This document shows positions 37,166 to 45,016 of a stretch of DNA of 64,000 bases, piece after piece. The DNA lies in assembly GCF_029223485.1 (NCBI RefSeq), contig NZ_JARHTP010000015.1:214903-278902 (forward strand), read 5' to 3'. Source of the DNA: Streptomyces coacervatus. Lineage in GTDB: Bacteria; Actinomycetota; Actinomycetes; Streptomycetales; Streptomycetaceae. Position 1 is the first letter of the stretch; each line of letters starts with the position of its first letter. The notes under the pieces are model-generated. The model made no database searches and had not been told where the DNA came from. It saw only the letters and a list, made by a program, of their open reading frames with translations. A program made the translations under genes and the position numbers.

Positions 37166-37930
37166 TCAGCGCAGTCGCTCCGCCAGGAACTCCTCCCACG
37201 TCCGCTTCCCGACCTCCGCGCCCGCCGGCGTGAGGTTCTCCCCCGCCCGGTACGCCCGCCCCGCCTTCCCCGGGATACGGACCCGCAGCTTCGGACGCGG
37301 GCGCCTGCCGCGGAGTTCGAGGTACGGGAGGGCCAGGGCGGGGATGTCGTAGAGCCTGGGGCCCGCGAGGTCCGGGATCAGGCCCGCGGGGTCGCCCAGG
37401 GTCAACTCGGCCAGTCTGGCGGCGACTTCGCGGGAGTCGACCGGCTGGAGACGGAGGCCGCCGGGGGCCGGGAGGACGGGGAGCCTGGTCATCTTCTCCA
37501 CCATCGTCAGCGCCAGGTCGTGGAACTGGGCCGCGCGCAGCGTCGTCCATGGGATGCCCGAGTCGGCGACGGCGCGCTCCGAGTCCAGCTTGGTGCGCAT
37601 CCAGGCCAGCGGGACGCGGTCCGCCCCGATGACGGAGATGTAGATCAGGTGCCGGACGCCGGATGCCTGCGCCGCCCGTACCAGAGTGCGGGTCGCCTCG
37701 TCGTCGCCCTTCTGGCCGCCCGCGAGGTGCAGCACCGTGTCCGTGCCGGAGACGGCGGCCCGGATGCCCTCGCCCTTCAGAAGGTCGCCGGTGACGTACT
37801 CGATGCCGTCCGCGGCAGAACGAGCGCTCCGGCTCAGCACGCGCACCTCGCGGCCGGCTGCCTGCAGGAGGGGGACCACATGGCCGCCCAGGGTGCCCGT
37901 GCCGCCGGTGACCAGGATGGGTGACGTCAT
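37166..37930 (-). CDS. NAD(P)-binding NmrA/atypical SDR-family protein
   Basis: 254 residues from ATG 37930 (TTGGAG in front); an earlier ATG at 37945 lacks a site. Rossmann motif ILVTGGTGTLGGHVV at the N-terminus, VRVLSRS for the cofactor phosphate, GTDTVLHLAGG, and RTLVRAAQASGVRHLIYIS. The tyrosine of classical SDR enzymes is not in the usual place, so this is an atypical NAD(P)H-sensing or reductase type. Convergent with the hydrolase gene. Confidence 0.87.
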   Translation of the reverse strand: MTSPILVTGGTGTLGGHVVPLLQAAGREVRVLSRSARSAADGIEYVTGDLLKGEGIRAAVSGTDTVLHLAGGQKGDDEATRTLVRAAQASGVRHLIYISVIGADRVPLAWMRTKLDSERAVADSGIPWTTLRAAQFHDLALTMVEKMTRLPVLPAPGGLRLQPVDSREVAARLAELTLGDPAGLIPDLAGPRLYDIPALALPYLELRGRRPRPKLRVRIPGKAGRAYRAGENLTPAGAEVGKRTWEEFLAERLR

Positions 37931-38096
37931 GATGCACTGCTCCAAAGCTCATGGCGCCCGAAGTCGGGGGTCCGTGGCGCCTGCCGTCTTGTGCCTTCGC
38001 GGGTATGACGCGGCGCGGCGGAGCAGTGTGACAGGCGGTCGGAAAGAACTCGGCAGGCGAAGGCCTAGGCGAAGACGAAGACGTCGGTCCGGCCGG

Positions 38097-38480
38097 TCAA
38101 CTCCCGCTGCCGTACGGCCTGGTGAGGATCTCCAGGTTGTGGCCGCTGGGGTCGTCGAAGTACGCGCCCCGGCCGCCGTCGTTGTGGTTGATCTCGCCGC
38201 TGCGGTGGTGGTACGGGTCCGCCCAGTAGGGCAGTCCTGCGTCCTGGATGCGGGCGAAGATCGTGTCGAAGTCGTCCTCGGAGACCAGGAACGCGTAGTG
38301 CTGCGGTGTGATGTCGCCGGACGTCTCCATGTAGTCGAGGGTCACGCCGTTCGGGATGTCGACGGGGACGAAGGGGCCCCACGGCGGGCTTGCCTCCAGT
38401 CCCAGGATGTCGGCGAGGAACTGGGCCGATGCCTTCTTGTCGTGCGCGGCGACGATGGTGTGGTTCAGCTGCACGTTCAT
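38097..38480 (-). CDS. VOC-family (glyoxalase-like) protein
   Basis: 127 residues: one pair of beta-alpha-beta-beta-beta modules. VQLNHTIVAAHDKKASAQFLA at the N-terminus carries the first metal histidine; GGRGAYFDDPSGHNLEILTRP at the end is the standard VOC closing motif with the glutamate ligand. It could be a dioxygenase, lyase or binding protein. Divergent from the siderophore operon with 80 nt between starts; the iron box lies in that gap, so it may also be iron-controlled. Confidence 0.85.
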   Translation of the reverse strand: MNVQLNHTIVAAHDKKASAQFLADILGLEASPPWGPFVPVDIPNGVTLDYMETSGDITPQHYAFLVSEDDFDTIFARIQDAGLPYWADPYHHRSGEINHNDGGRGAYFDDPSGHNLEILTRPYGSGS

Positions 38481-38520
38481 CGTGTGGGCCTCCTCATTCC
38501 CAACATACTCCGAAGAGAAG

Positions 38521-38541
38521 CTAAGGTAAGGCTTGCCTTAG
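38521..38541. promoter_or_regulatory. iron box (DmdR1/IdeR-type operator)
   Basis: The palindrome with arms CTAAGG and CCTTAG contains TAAGGTAAGGCTTGCCTTA, close to the 19-bp actinobacterial iron box TTAGGTTAGGCTAACCTAA. It ends 19 nt before the GTG of the siderophore-binding lipoprotein. Iron-loaded repressor bound here would silence the operon in iron excess. Confidence 0.88.
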
Positions 38542-38560
38542 CAAATGGATCGGAGCAGTC

Positions 38561-39622
38561 GTGCGTGCAGTGGTGGGTGTGAAGGCCGTTCTGGCCGCGG
38601 GCGTTGTCGGAGGGCTGCTGGCCGGGTGCTCGTCATCGGGCAGCGGTGCGGACGGCACCAAGAACGCCAAGAAGGGGGACGGCGCGCGCAACCAGGTCAT
38701 CGGCGCCACCGCGGGGCCCTCCGCCGCACCGAGCGTGCTCGCCGACGGCATGGGTGCGGACACGGACAAGGACGGGGCGTTCCCGCGGACGGTGACGCAC
38801 TTCGAGGGGAAGACGACCGTCAAGGCCGCGCCCAGGAAGATCGCCGTGCTCAGCACCGGGCAGCTCGACGACCTGCTCTCCCTCGGGATCGTGCCGACGG
38901 CCACCACCCGCGCCGACAACGCCGGTCTCGTCCCCGGCTATCTCGCGGACGCCTTCCCCGCATACAAGTCGAAGCTGGCCGGCCTGACCGACGCGGGCAC
39001 ACGACAGGCGCCCAACCTGGAGACCCTGGCTGCCGCCAAGCCCGACCTGATCCTGGCCAACGACTCGCTCGGCGACCTCTACCCCAAACTGTCGAAGATC
39101 GCGCCCACCGTGATCACCGCCGGCAACGGCATCAACTGGAAGCGGGACCTGCTGCTGGTCGGCGAGGCCGTCGGCAAGGGGCAGGCGGCGCAGAAGCTGC
39201 TGGATGACATCGTTGCCGGGGCTGCGGAGAAGGGGAAGGCGGTCGAGGGGGACCCTGCCGTCTCCATGGTGCGCTTCACGCCCGACCGCACCCGAATGTT
39301 CGGCGTCTCGTCCTTCACCGGGTCCATCGCCGTCGACATGGGGCTGAAGCGGCCCAAGTCGCAGCAGTTCAAGGCCATTTCGGAGGACGTCGGCGCGGAG
39401 AGCATCGACACCGCCGACGGTGACTGGATCTTCTACTCGGTGCAGGGGGATGTGAACAAGACCGACGCGGCGAGCATCGTCGCCGGGCCGCTGTGGAAGT
39501 CGATGAAGGCCGTCACCGCCGGGCATGCCGTCAAGGTCGACGACGATCCCTGGTACCTCAACGCCGGTCCCACGGCCGCGCGTCTGGTCGTACGACAGCT
39601 CGCCGAGCACCTCGGCAAGTGA
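38561..39622 (+). CDS. iron-siderophore ABC transporter substrate-binding lipoprotein
   Basis: 353 residues, GTG start with CGGAG upstream. A type II signal peptide ends in a lipobox LLAGC with Cys23; the mature protein begins Ser/Gly-rich. The FhuD/BtuF fold is marked by APRKIAVLSTGQLDDLLSLGIVP, LETLAAAKPDLILANDS and late DDPWYLNAGPTAARLVVRQLAEHL. It captures an Fe(III)-siderophore outside the membrane and delivers it to the two permeases encoded downstream. Its stop overlaps the first permease start. Controlled by the iron box just upstream. The siderophore is unknown. Confidence 0.93.
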   Translation: MRAVVGVKAVLAAGVVGGLLAGCSSSGSGADGTKNAKKGDGARNQVIGATAGPSAAPSVLADGMGADTDKDGAFPRTVTHFEGKTTVKAAPRKIAVLSTGQLDDLLSLGIVPTATTRADNAGLVPGYLADAFPAYKSKLAGLTDAGTRQAPNLETLAAAKPDLILANDSLGDLYPKLSKIAPTVITAGNGINWKRDLLLVGEAVGKGQAAQKLLDDIVAGAAEKGKAVEGDPAVSMVRFTPDRTRMFGVSSFTGSIAVDMGLKRPKSQQFKAISEDVGAESIDTADGDWIFYSVQGDVNKTDAASIVAGPLWKSMKAVTAGHAVKVDDDPWYLNAGPTAARLVVRQLAEHLGK

Positions 39623-40623
39623 GGTCGGTGACGCTTGTGGGCCGACGTCTCGCGTGGCCCGCTGCCGTCCTCGCGCCGGCCCTCGCGGCCCTGCTCAGCC
39701 TCGCCGTAGGCACCCGTCCGGTGCCGCCGTCCGCCGTGCTCGACGCCCTGCTGCACGGCGGGAGTTCGGCGGACGCCTTGGTCGTACGGTCGCTGCGGCT
39801 GCCGCGGACCGAGGTCGGGCTGACGGCGGGAGCCGCGCTGGGCGTCGCGGGCGCCGCACTGCAGGCGGTCACCCGCAACCCGCTCGCCGACCCGGGGATC
39901 CTCGGGCTGAGCCAGGGGGCCGCGGCGGGGGTCGTGCTGGCCATCGCCCTCGGGCTCGCGAACGGCTTCGGCGGCTACGTCTGGTACGCCTTCGCCGGCG
40001 CCGTCGTCGCCGCATGCCTGGTGTACGCGATCGCTGCGCGGGGGCGGGGTGGGGCCTCCCCGGTGAAGCTGGCGCTTGCCGGTACTGCTCTGTCCGCGAT
40101 GACCGCCGGTGGGACGACCGTTGTGCTGACGTCGAGTTCGGCGACGCTGGACCAGTTCCGGTTCTGGCAGGTCGGTGCGTTGAGCGGGCGGGATGCGGGG
40201 ACGGTCGTACGGATGCTGCCGTTTCTGGTGGTCGGGGCGGTGCTGGTGCTGGGGTGTGCGCGGGGGTTGGACGCGTTGGCGCTCGGGGACGAGACGGCTC
40301 GGGGGCTGGGGCATCGGGTGCAGGTGGTGCGGGGGGTGGCTGCGCTGGGGGCGACGCTGATGACCGCTGCGGCGGTGGCTGCCGCCGGGCCGATCGCGTT
40401 TGTGGGGCTTGCGGTGCCGCATCTGGCTCGGCGGGTGGTGGGGGGCGGGTATCGAGGGGTGCTGCCGTTGTCGGCCTTGCTGGGGGCGGCATTGCTGCTC
40501 GCTGCGGATGTCGCCGGGCGAGTGGTGCGGGCTCCTGCGGAGGTGCCGGCGGGGGTGATGACTGCGCTGGTGGGTGTGCCTGTGCTGGTCTTTCTTGTAC
40601 GGCGGAAAGGCGCGGTTTCGTGA
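39619..40623 (+). CDS. iron-siderophore ABC transporter permease, FecCD family (first)
   Basis: About 334 residues. GTG 39619 overlaps the lipoprotein stop (GTGA); GTG 39637, with GAGGT before it, is an equally possible start. About nine helices with the FecCD signature LRLPRTEVGLTAGAALGVAG, QAVTRNPLADPGILGLSQGA and the ATPase-contact GPIAFVGLAVPHLARRV. It forms half of the membrane channel with the next gene product. The overlap of 4 nt with the second permease shows one operon. No ATPase gene follows, so a housekeeping ATPase must serve in trans. Confidence 0.92.
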   Translation: MRSVTLVGRRLAWPAAVLAPALAALLSLAVGTRPVPPSAVLDALLHGGSSADALVVRSLRLPRTEVGLTAGAALGVAGAALQAVTRNPLADPGILGLSQGAAAGVVLAIALGLANGFGGYVWYAFAGAVVAACLVYAIAARGRGGASPVKLALAGTALSAMTAGGTTVVLTSSSATLDQFRFWQVGALSGRDAGTVVRMLPFLVVGAVLVLGCARGLDALALGDETARGLGHRVQVVRGVAALGATLMTAAAVAAAGPIAFVGLAVPHLARRVVGGGYRGVLPLSALLGAALLLAADVAGRVVRAPAEVPAGVMTALVGVPVLVFLVRRKGAVS

Positions 40624-41843
40624 GCAGTGCGCGGCGTCGGGGCTGGGCGGAGGGCGGTCGCGCAACCCGGCGCTTGCGGGGTGCCGCTCTCTTTGGGTCG
40701 GGAGCCGCCCCAGCGGCACGACTGCCCGCAGCTACGGGGGCGGCTGAGGCGGCACGACCGCCCGCAGCCACGGCGGCAGCTGAAGCGGCGCGGCGGCCCG
40801 CAGCTACGCTGGCGAGCGGCTTCGCCGTCCTCCGGCCCCACCCCCGGGTCTCCCTCCTCCTCCCCCGCCGTTCCGCCCTCGTGGCGGCCGTCCTCCTGGT
40901 GTTCCTCGCCGCCGTCATGTTCGGCTCCGCCTCCCTCGGCCAGACCTACATCCCGCCCGCCGAGGTCTGGCGGACCCTCCGCACCGGATCCGGGCCCCAT
41001 GAGCTCGTCGTCACGGAGTTGCGTGTGCCGCGGATTGTGCTCGGGGCGCTTGTGGGAGCCGCGCTCGGAGTCGCCGGGGCCTTGGTGCAGAGCGTCACGC
41101 GGAATCCGCTCGCCAGTCCCGATGTCATCGGGGTCGGGCATGGGGCCGCCGCCGCGACCGTGCTTGCGCTCGCCACTGGTGCCGTCACGGCCCCCGGCTC
41201 ACTGCCCGTCGTCTCCGTCGCGGGCGGACTCGCTGCCGCCGCGCTCGTCTATGTGCTGGCCTGGCAGCGCGGTATGCAGCCGGGCCGGTTCGTGCTCACC
41301 GGTGTCGGGATCGGGGTCGCGCTGTCCGCCGTCGTACAGCTGTATCTGACCGACAGCGAGTTGGAGGCCGCCGAGCAGGTCAAGCTGTGGCTGACCGGGA
41401 GTCTGAACGGGCGGGGCTGGGAGCAGGCGGGGCCCCTGGGTGTCGTACTGCTGGTGTCGTTGCCCGGGCTGGTGTGGGCCGGGCGGATGCTCAGGCCGCT
41501 CGGGCTCGATCCCGACACCGCGGCCGCCCTCGGGGTACGGGTGGACCGGGTGCGGCTCGGTCTCACCGTGCTCGGTGTGGTGCTCGCCGCGACGGCGACG
41601 GGGGCGGCGGGACCGATCGGGTTCGTGGCGCTCACCGCGCCCCAGCTGGCCCGGCGGCTCACCCGTACGCCCCAACTGCCGCTCGTGAACGCCGCGTTGA
41701 CCGGGGCGGTCGTCCTTGTCGCCGCCGATCTCGTCGCCCGCACCCTGCTGCCGCCACTGGAGATCCCGGTCGGCGCGCTGACCTCGCTCGTCGGCGGGCC
41801 GTACCTGCTGTGGCTGCTGGGGCGGCGTACGGGGACACGCTGA
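40620..41843 (+). CDS. iron-siderophore ABC permease, FecCD family (second), with repeat-derived N-terminus
   Basis: 407 residues from GTG 40620 (GTGA overlap with the first permease). The transporter core starts only at about residue 70 (LLLPRRSALVAAVLLVFLAAV) and carries LRVPRIVLGALVGAALGVAG, SVTRNPLASPDVIGVGHGA and GPIGFVALTAPQLARRL. Residues 1-67 are an extra Ala/Arg/Pro-rich cytosolic segment encoded by dispersed repeat family 3, including three 12-residue tandem units (AARLPAATGAAE and variants, residues 32-67). An internal GTG start after the repeat is not ruled out, but none has a good ribosome site in the lines examined. Transport core looks intact. Confidence 0.88.
   Translation: MSSARRRGWAEGGRATRRLRGAALFGSGAAPAARLPAATGAAEAARPPAATAAAEAARRPAATLASGFAVLRPHPRVSLLLPRRSALVAAVLLVFLAAVMFGSASLGQTYIPPAEVWRTLRTGSGPHELVVTELRVPRIVLGALVGAALGVAGALVQSVTRNPLASPDVIGVGHGAAAATVLALATGAVTAPGSLPVVSVAGGLAAAALVYVLAWQRGMQPGRFVLTGVGIGVALSAVVQLYLTDSELEAAEQVKLWLTGSLNGRGWEQAGPLGVVLLVSLPGLVWAGRMLRPLGLDPDTAAALGVRVDRVRLGLTVLGVVLAATATGAAGPIGFVALTAPQLARRLTRTPQLPLVNAALTGAVVLVAADLVARTLLPPLEIPVGALTSLVGGPYLLWLLGRRTGTR
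40668..40820 (+). repeat. dispersed repeat family 3 with 36-bp tandem units, inside a gene
   Basis: 40668-40737 matches the reverse complement of 49291-49360 at 68 of 70 positions by eye. 40713-40820 is three 36-bp tandem units coding AARLPAATGAAE, AARPPAATAAAE and AARRPAATLASG. The frame is kept because the unit length is a multiple of three. Confidence 0.9.
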
Positions 41844-41875
41844 GGGCCCCGGAGCAGTGCGGCTCCGGGGCCCTC
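41842..41875. terminator. bidirectional terminator hairpin
   Basis: GAGGGCCCCGGAGC and GCTCCGGGGCCCTC form a perfect 14-bp stem with a 6-nt loop, between the siderophore operon and the convergent alcohol dehydrogenase gene. Confidence 0.92.
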
Positions 41876-41890
41876 GGTCATGCGGTGTGA

Positions 41891-41930
41891 CTCAGATCGT
41901 GTGGCTCAGATCGTGTGGCTCAGATCGTGG
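41891..41930. repeat. 14-bp tandem duplication at the alcohol dehydrogenase stop
   Basis: CTCAGATCGTGTGG is present twice and followed by a third partial unit CTCAGATCGTGG. The unit contains the codons for Thr-Ile and the stop of the dehydrogenase, so two extra pseudo-ends lie beyond the real stop at 41920-41922. Confidence 0.85.
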
Positions 41931-42960
41931 CCGTGTCGATCACGAAGCGGTAGCGGACGTCCGAGTCCACGACACGCTGGTACGCCTCGTTGATCTGGCT
42001 CGCCTCGATCAGCTCGATCTCGGCGCCCAGGCTGTGCTCGGCGCAGAAGTCGAGCATCTCCTGGGTCTCGGCGATACCGCCGATCATCGAACCGGCCAGG
42101 GTCTTGTTGCCGCCGATGAGGGAGAAGAGGTTGAGGGCGATGGGCTCCTCGGGGGCGCCCACGTTCACCAGCGCGCCGCCCGTCTTCAGCAGGCTCAGGT
42201 ACGCGCCGAAGTTCAGCGGTGCCGAGACCGTGGAGAGGATGACGTCGAAGGTGCCCGCCAGTTCCTGGAAGGTCTTCTCGTCGCTGGTCGCGTAGTAGTG
42301 GTCGGCGCCCAGCTTCAGGCCGTCGTCCTTCTTGCGCAGGGACTGGGAGAGGACGGTGACCTCGGCGCCGAGCGCGTGCGCGATCTTGACGCCCATGTGG
42401 CCGAGGCCGCCCAGGCCGATCACGGCGACCTTCTTGCCGGGGCCGGCGCCCCAGTGCTTGAGCGGGGAGTACGTGGTGATGCCCGCGCAGAGCAGCGGAG
42501 CGGCCACGTCGAGGGAGAGGCCGTCGGGGATGCGGACGGTGAAGTTCTCGTCGACGACGACCTTCTGCGAGTAGCCGCCGTAGGTGGGCTCGCCGTCCTT
42601 GCCGACGGAGTTGTACGTGCCGACGTTCCCGCCGGTGCAGTGCTGCTCCTGGCCGGCCTTGCAGTTCTCGCACTCGCGGCAGGAGTCGACCAGGCAGCCG
42701 ACGCCGACGCGGTCGCCGACCTTGAACCTGGTGACGCCGGAGCCTACGGCCTCGACGATGCCCGCGATCTCGTGGCCCGGGACCATGGGGAAGATCGCCT
42801 CGCCCCAGCCCTCCTGTGCCTGGTGGATGTCGGAGTGGCAGATACCGGCGAACTTGATGTCGATCAGGACGTCGAACTCACGGACCTCGCGGCGCTCAAT
42901 GGTGGTGCGCTCCAGCGGAGCCTTCGCGGCGGGGGCGGCGTACGCGGCGACAGTGGTCAT
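41920..42960 (-). CDS. zinc-dependent NAD(P) alcohol dehydrogenase (cinnamyl-alcohol/YahK type)
   Basis: 346 residues. Catalytic zinc ligands C41 (FAGICHSD) and H63-E64 (PGHE) and a later Cys; structural zinc from C94, C97, C100 and C108. Cofactor loop VIGLGGLGHMGVKIA; SQSLRKKDDGLKLGADHYYATSD is characteristic of the cinnamyl-alcohol-dehydrogenase branch that reduces aldehydes with NADPH. Divergent from an XRE-family regulator across 182 nt, so that regulator is the first candidate for its control. Broad aldehyde detoxification is the most likely role. Confidence 0.92.
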   Translation of the reverse strand: MTTVAAYAAPAAKAPLERTTIERREVREFDVLIDIKFAGICHSDIHQAQEGWGEAIFPMVPGHEIAGIVEAVGSGVTRFKVGDRVGVGCLVDSCRECENCKAGQEQHCTGGNVGTYNSVGKDGEPTYGGYSQKVVVDENFTVRIPDGLSLDVAAPLLCAGITTYSPLKHWGAGPGKKVAVIGLGGLGHMGVKIAHALGAEVTVLSQSLRKKDDGLKLGADHYYATSDEKTFQELAGTFDVILSTVSAPLNFGAYLSLLKTGGALVNVGAPEEPIALNLFSLIGGNKTLAGSMIGGIAETQEMLDFCAEHSLGAEIELIEASQINEAYQRVVDSDVRYRFVIDTATI

Positions 42961-43142
42961 GCCGAGGGTCTCCTAGCAGTGGTTTACGCGCCCGGCTGCC
43001 TTCTGACTTCCGTCTGACCGGGCACGTTGTTCAGCATGCCGGACCGTACGGACTTCACCCAGGCCCCACCCCTGCATACGTCCGCTGTGCCTACCACTGG
43101 CGGGGTCAGGATGGTGTGCGTACGACCGTGAATACTGGACGT

Positions 43143-44054
43143 ATGGACGAACAGCCCGATGCCGTACAAGGCGCCGGTGGCGCTCTGGACCGGCGTGCCG
43201 AGCTCAGCGAGTTTCTGCGCACCCGGCGTGCCCGGCTGAAGCCGGAGGACGTGGGACTGCCGGACTTCGGCCGGCACCGGCGGGTGCCCGGGCTGCGGCG
43301 CGAGGAACTGGCGCAGCTCGCGGGTGTCTCGGTGGCGTACTACACGCGGCTGGAGCAGGGCAACGGGCGGAATGTGTCGGCGGAGGTGCTGGACTCCATC
43401 GCGCGGGCGCTGCGACTGACCGATGCCGAGCATGCGCACCTGACACACCTCGCGAAGCCGAAGCAGCACAAGAAGAAGCCGGCGGCGCGGACGCAGCAGG
43501 TGCGGGGGTCGCTGCTGCAGCTGCTGGACACGCTGGACTCGGTGCCGGCGTATGTCGGGGGCCGCTACTCGGACATCCTCGCCTGGAACCCGATGGCCGC
43601 GGCCGTCTTCGGTGACTGGGGGGAGCTGGCGCCGCAGGAGCGGAACTGGGCCCGGCTGGTGTTCCTCAACCCGGCCTACCGCGACCTGTTCGTGGCATGG
43701 GAGGAGAAGGCGTCCGACATCGTCGCCCTGCTGCGCATGCAGGCGGGCTGCTATCCGGACGATCCGCGGCTGTCCGCCCTGGTCGGTGAACTCTCCGTCA
43801 AGAGCGCGGAGTTCAGACGGCTGTGGGCCACGCACGACGTCAAGGAGAAGGGCCACGGCGTCAAACACCTGCGCCACCCGCTGGTCGGCGATCTGACCCT
43901 GAACTTCGAGTCGTTCCCCCTGCCCGACGGCAACGACCAGGGCCTGATCGTGTACCACGCGGAGCCGGGGTCTGCTTCGGCGGAGGCGTTGCGGTTGCTG
44001 GCGAGCTGGGGCGCGGACGCTACGCGGGCGGGGCATTCGGCACCGTCGGCTTGA
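43143..44054 (+). CDS. XRE-family regulator with MmyB-like ligand domain
   Basis: 303 residues from ATG 43143 (an upstream ATG at 43116 is possible). N-terminal HTH: LSEFLRTRRARLKPEDVGLP, then GLRREELAQLAGVSVAYYTRLEQG, about residues 20-75. The C-terminal ~180 residues match the MmyB-like domain (VPAYVGGRYSDILAWNPMAA, WARLVFLNPAYRDLFVAWEE, HPLVGDLTLNFESF), which folds like PAS and may bind fatty acid. Common in actinomycetes, where such genes are often divergent from a dehydrogenase they control. No clear operator was recognised in the gap. Confidence 0.9.
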   Translation: MDEQPDAVQGAGGALDRRAELSEFLRTRRARLKPEDVGLPDFGRHRRVPGLRREELAQLAGVSVAYYTRLEQGNGRNVSAEVLDSIARALRLTDAEHAHLTHLAKPKQHKKKPAARTQQVRGSLLQLLDTLDSVPAYVGGRYSDILAWNPMAAAVFGDWGELAPQERNWARLVFLNPAYRDLFVAWEEKASDIVALLRMQAGCYPDDPRLSALVGELSVKSAEFRRLWATHDVKEKGHGVKHLRHPLVGDLTLNFESFPLPDGNDQGLIVYHAEPGSASAEALRLLASWGADATRAGHSAPSA

Positions 44055-44080
44055 GCGGCACCGGTGGTGGTGCGACCGTC

Positions 44081-44152
44081 CCTGGGGGCTTGCAGCCCCC
44101 AGACCCCCGCTTCGGCCTGAACGGCGTCGTCCTCAAACGCCGGACGGGCTGA
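44081..44152. repeat. dispersed repeat family 2, copy 1
   Basis: CTGGGGGCTTGCAGCCCCCAG hairpin half, then ACCCCCGCTTCGG and the conserved end CCTCAAACGCCGGACGGGCTG. Fills the gap between the convergent XRE and hemoglobin-fusion genes. Confidence 0.9.
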
Positions 44153-44156
44153 GTGG

Positions 44157-44936
44157 TCACCCCCGGTACGGCGGCATCGCCCCCCAGTTCCACTTCGGCA
44201 CCGGCTGCTCCGCCGGCGGCTTCGCGTTCGGGCCGGAGAAGTACACCGCCAGTCTCGTCCCCCACTCCACATACGCGAGGAACGCCGAGCGGAACTCGGC
44301 GTCGCCCGGCAGCCCCGCCTCGTCCGCCGCGTCCTGGATCAGGTTCACCCAGCGGCGGCGCTGGGGCTCGGTGATGCGCTTGCCGAAGTGTTTGGCGACC
44401 ATGTGGCCGTGGCCGCCCTGGGTGAGGGAGTAGGTGTGCGGGCCGCCGAAGACCTCGCCGAGCCACAGCGCCACGTGCTCGGCGTGTTCGGGGGCCAGGT
44501 CGGCGAAGAGCGGGGCGAGGAGGTCGTCCTTGAGCACCCTGTCGTAGAAGGCGGACGTCAGCCGCGAGAAGGCCTCGGCCCCGCCGGCCCATTCGTACAG
44601 GGTCGGCACGGACGCCCCCGTGCCCCGTACCGTCGTCGGCTTGTAGTGCCGCATCTCCTCGATGTTCTCGACGTACGGCCGGATCTCCGCGAGGAAGTCG
44701 GCGAACAGCTCCGACTTGCGGAAGCCCTCGACATGATCCTCGGTCGAGGTCCACGTGATGCGCAGGACGTAGTGCGCGAAGTTGTCGGCGGACTCCTCGC
44801 AGCGGGCGAGTTCGTAGTCGACGCACTGCGGAGCCGCGGCGAGCGGGGCGGCGGCACGGGTGTAGGCGGCGAGGAACTCCGCCGAGCGGTCTTCCGGGAT
44901 GCGGTAGCGGATGTACTCGACGGTCTGTGTGGTCAT
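44157..44936 (-). CDS. antibiotic-biosynthesis-monooxygenase/truncated-hemoglobin fusion
   Basis: 259 residues from ATG 44936 (MTTQTVEYIRY). Residues ~1-100 are an ABM-type ferredoxin-like domain (FLAAYTRAAAPLAAAPQCVDYELARC, HYVLRITWTSTEDHVEGFRKS). Residues ~110-245 are a group II truncated globin: EAFSRLTSAFYDRVLKDDLLAPLFADL, proximal histidine in MVAKHFGKRIT, and a WG-containing G helix (EWGTRLAVYF). Such a chimera has been described in S. avermitilis. It may couple oxygen or NO chemistry at the heme to a small quinone-like substrate. The start codon is only 16 nt from a 16-bp hairpin ending the subtilase gene. Confidence 0.88.
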   Translation of the reverse strand: MTTQTVEYIRYRIPEDRSAEFLAAYTRAAAPLAAAPQCVDYELARCEESADNFAHYVLRITWTSTEDHVEGFRKSELFADFLAEIRPYVENIEEMRHYKPTTVRGTGASVPTLYEWAGGAEAFSRLTSAFYDRVLKDDLLAPLFADLAPEHAEHVALWLGEVFGGPHTYSLTQGGHGHMVAKHFGKRITEPQRRRWVNLIQDAADEAGLPGDAEFRSAFLAYVEWGTRLAVYFSGPNAKPPAEQPVPKWNWGAMPPYRG

Positions 44937-44952
44937 GGGCCCACGGAAACAC

Positions 44953-44991
44953 GAACCGCCCGCCGGAAGCTGCAGTTCCGGCGGGCGGTTC
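44953..44991 (-). terminator. strong hairpin between subtilase and hemoglobin-fusion genes
   Basis: GAACCGCCCGCCGGAA and TTCCGGCGGGCGGTTC form a perfect 16-bp stem with a 7-nt loop. It lies just downstream of the subtilase stop and 17 nt upstream of the next start on the same strand, so it may end one transcript and shape the leader of the other. Confidence 0.88.
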
Positions 44992-45016
44992 ACTCAGCGC
45001 TCAGCGAACCTGCGGC

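Noticed and set aside
40713..40820. Possible CRISPR or minisatellite array
   Set aside because: Only three diverged 36-bp units with no spacers and in frame with a gene; no cas genes nearby.
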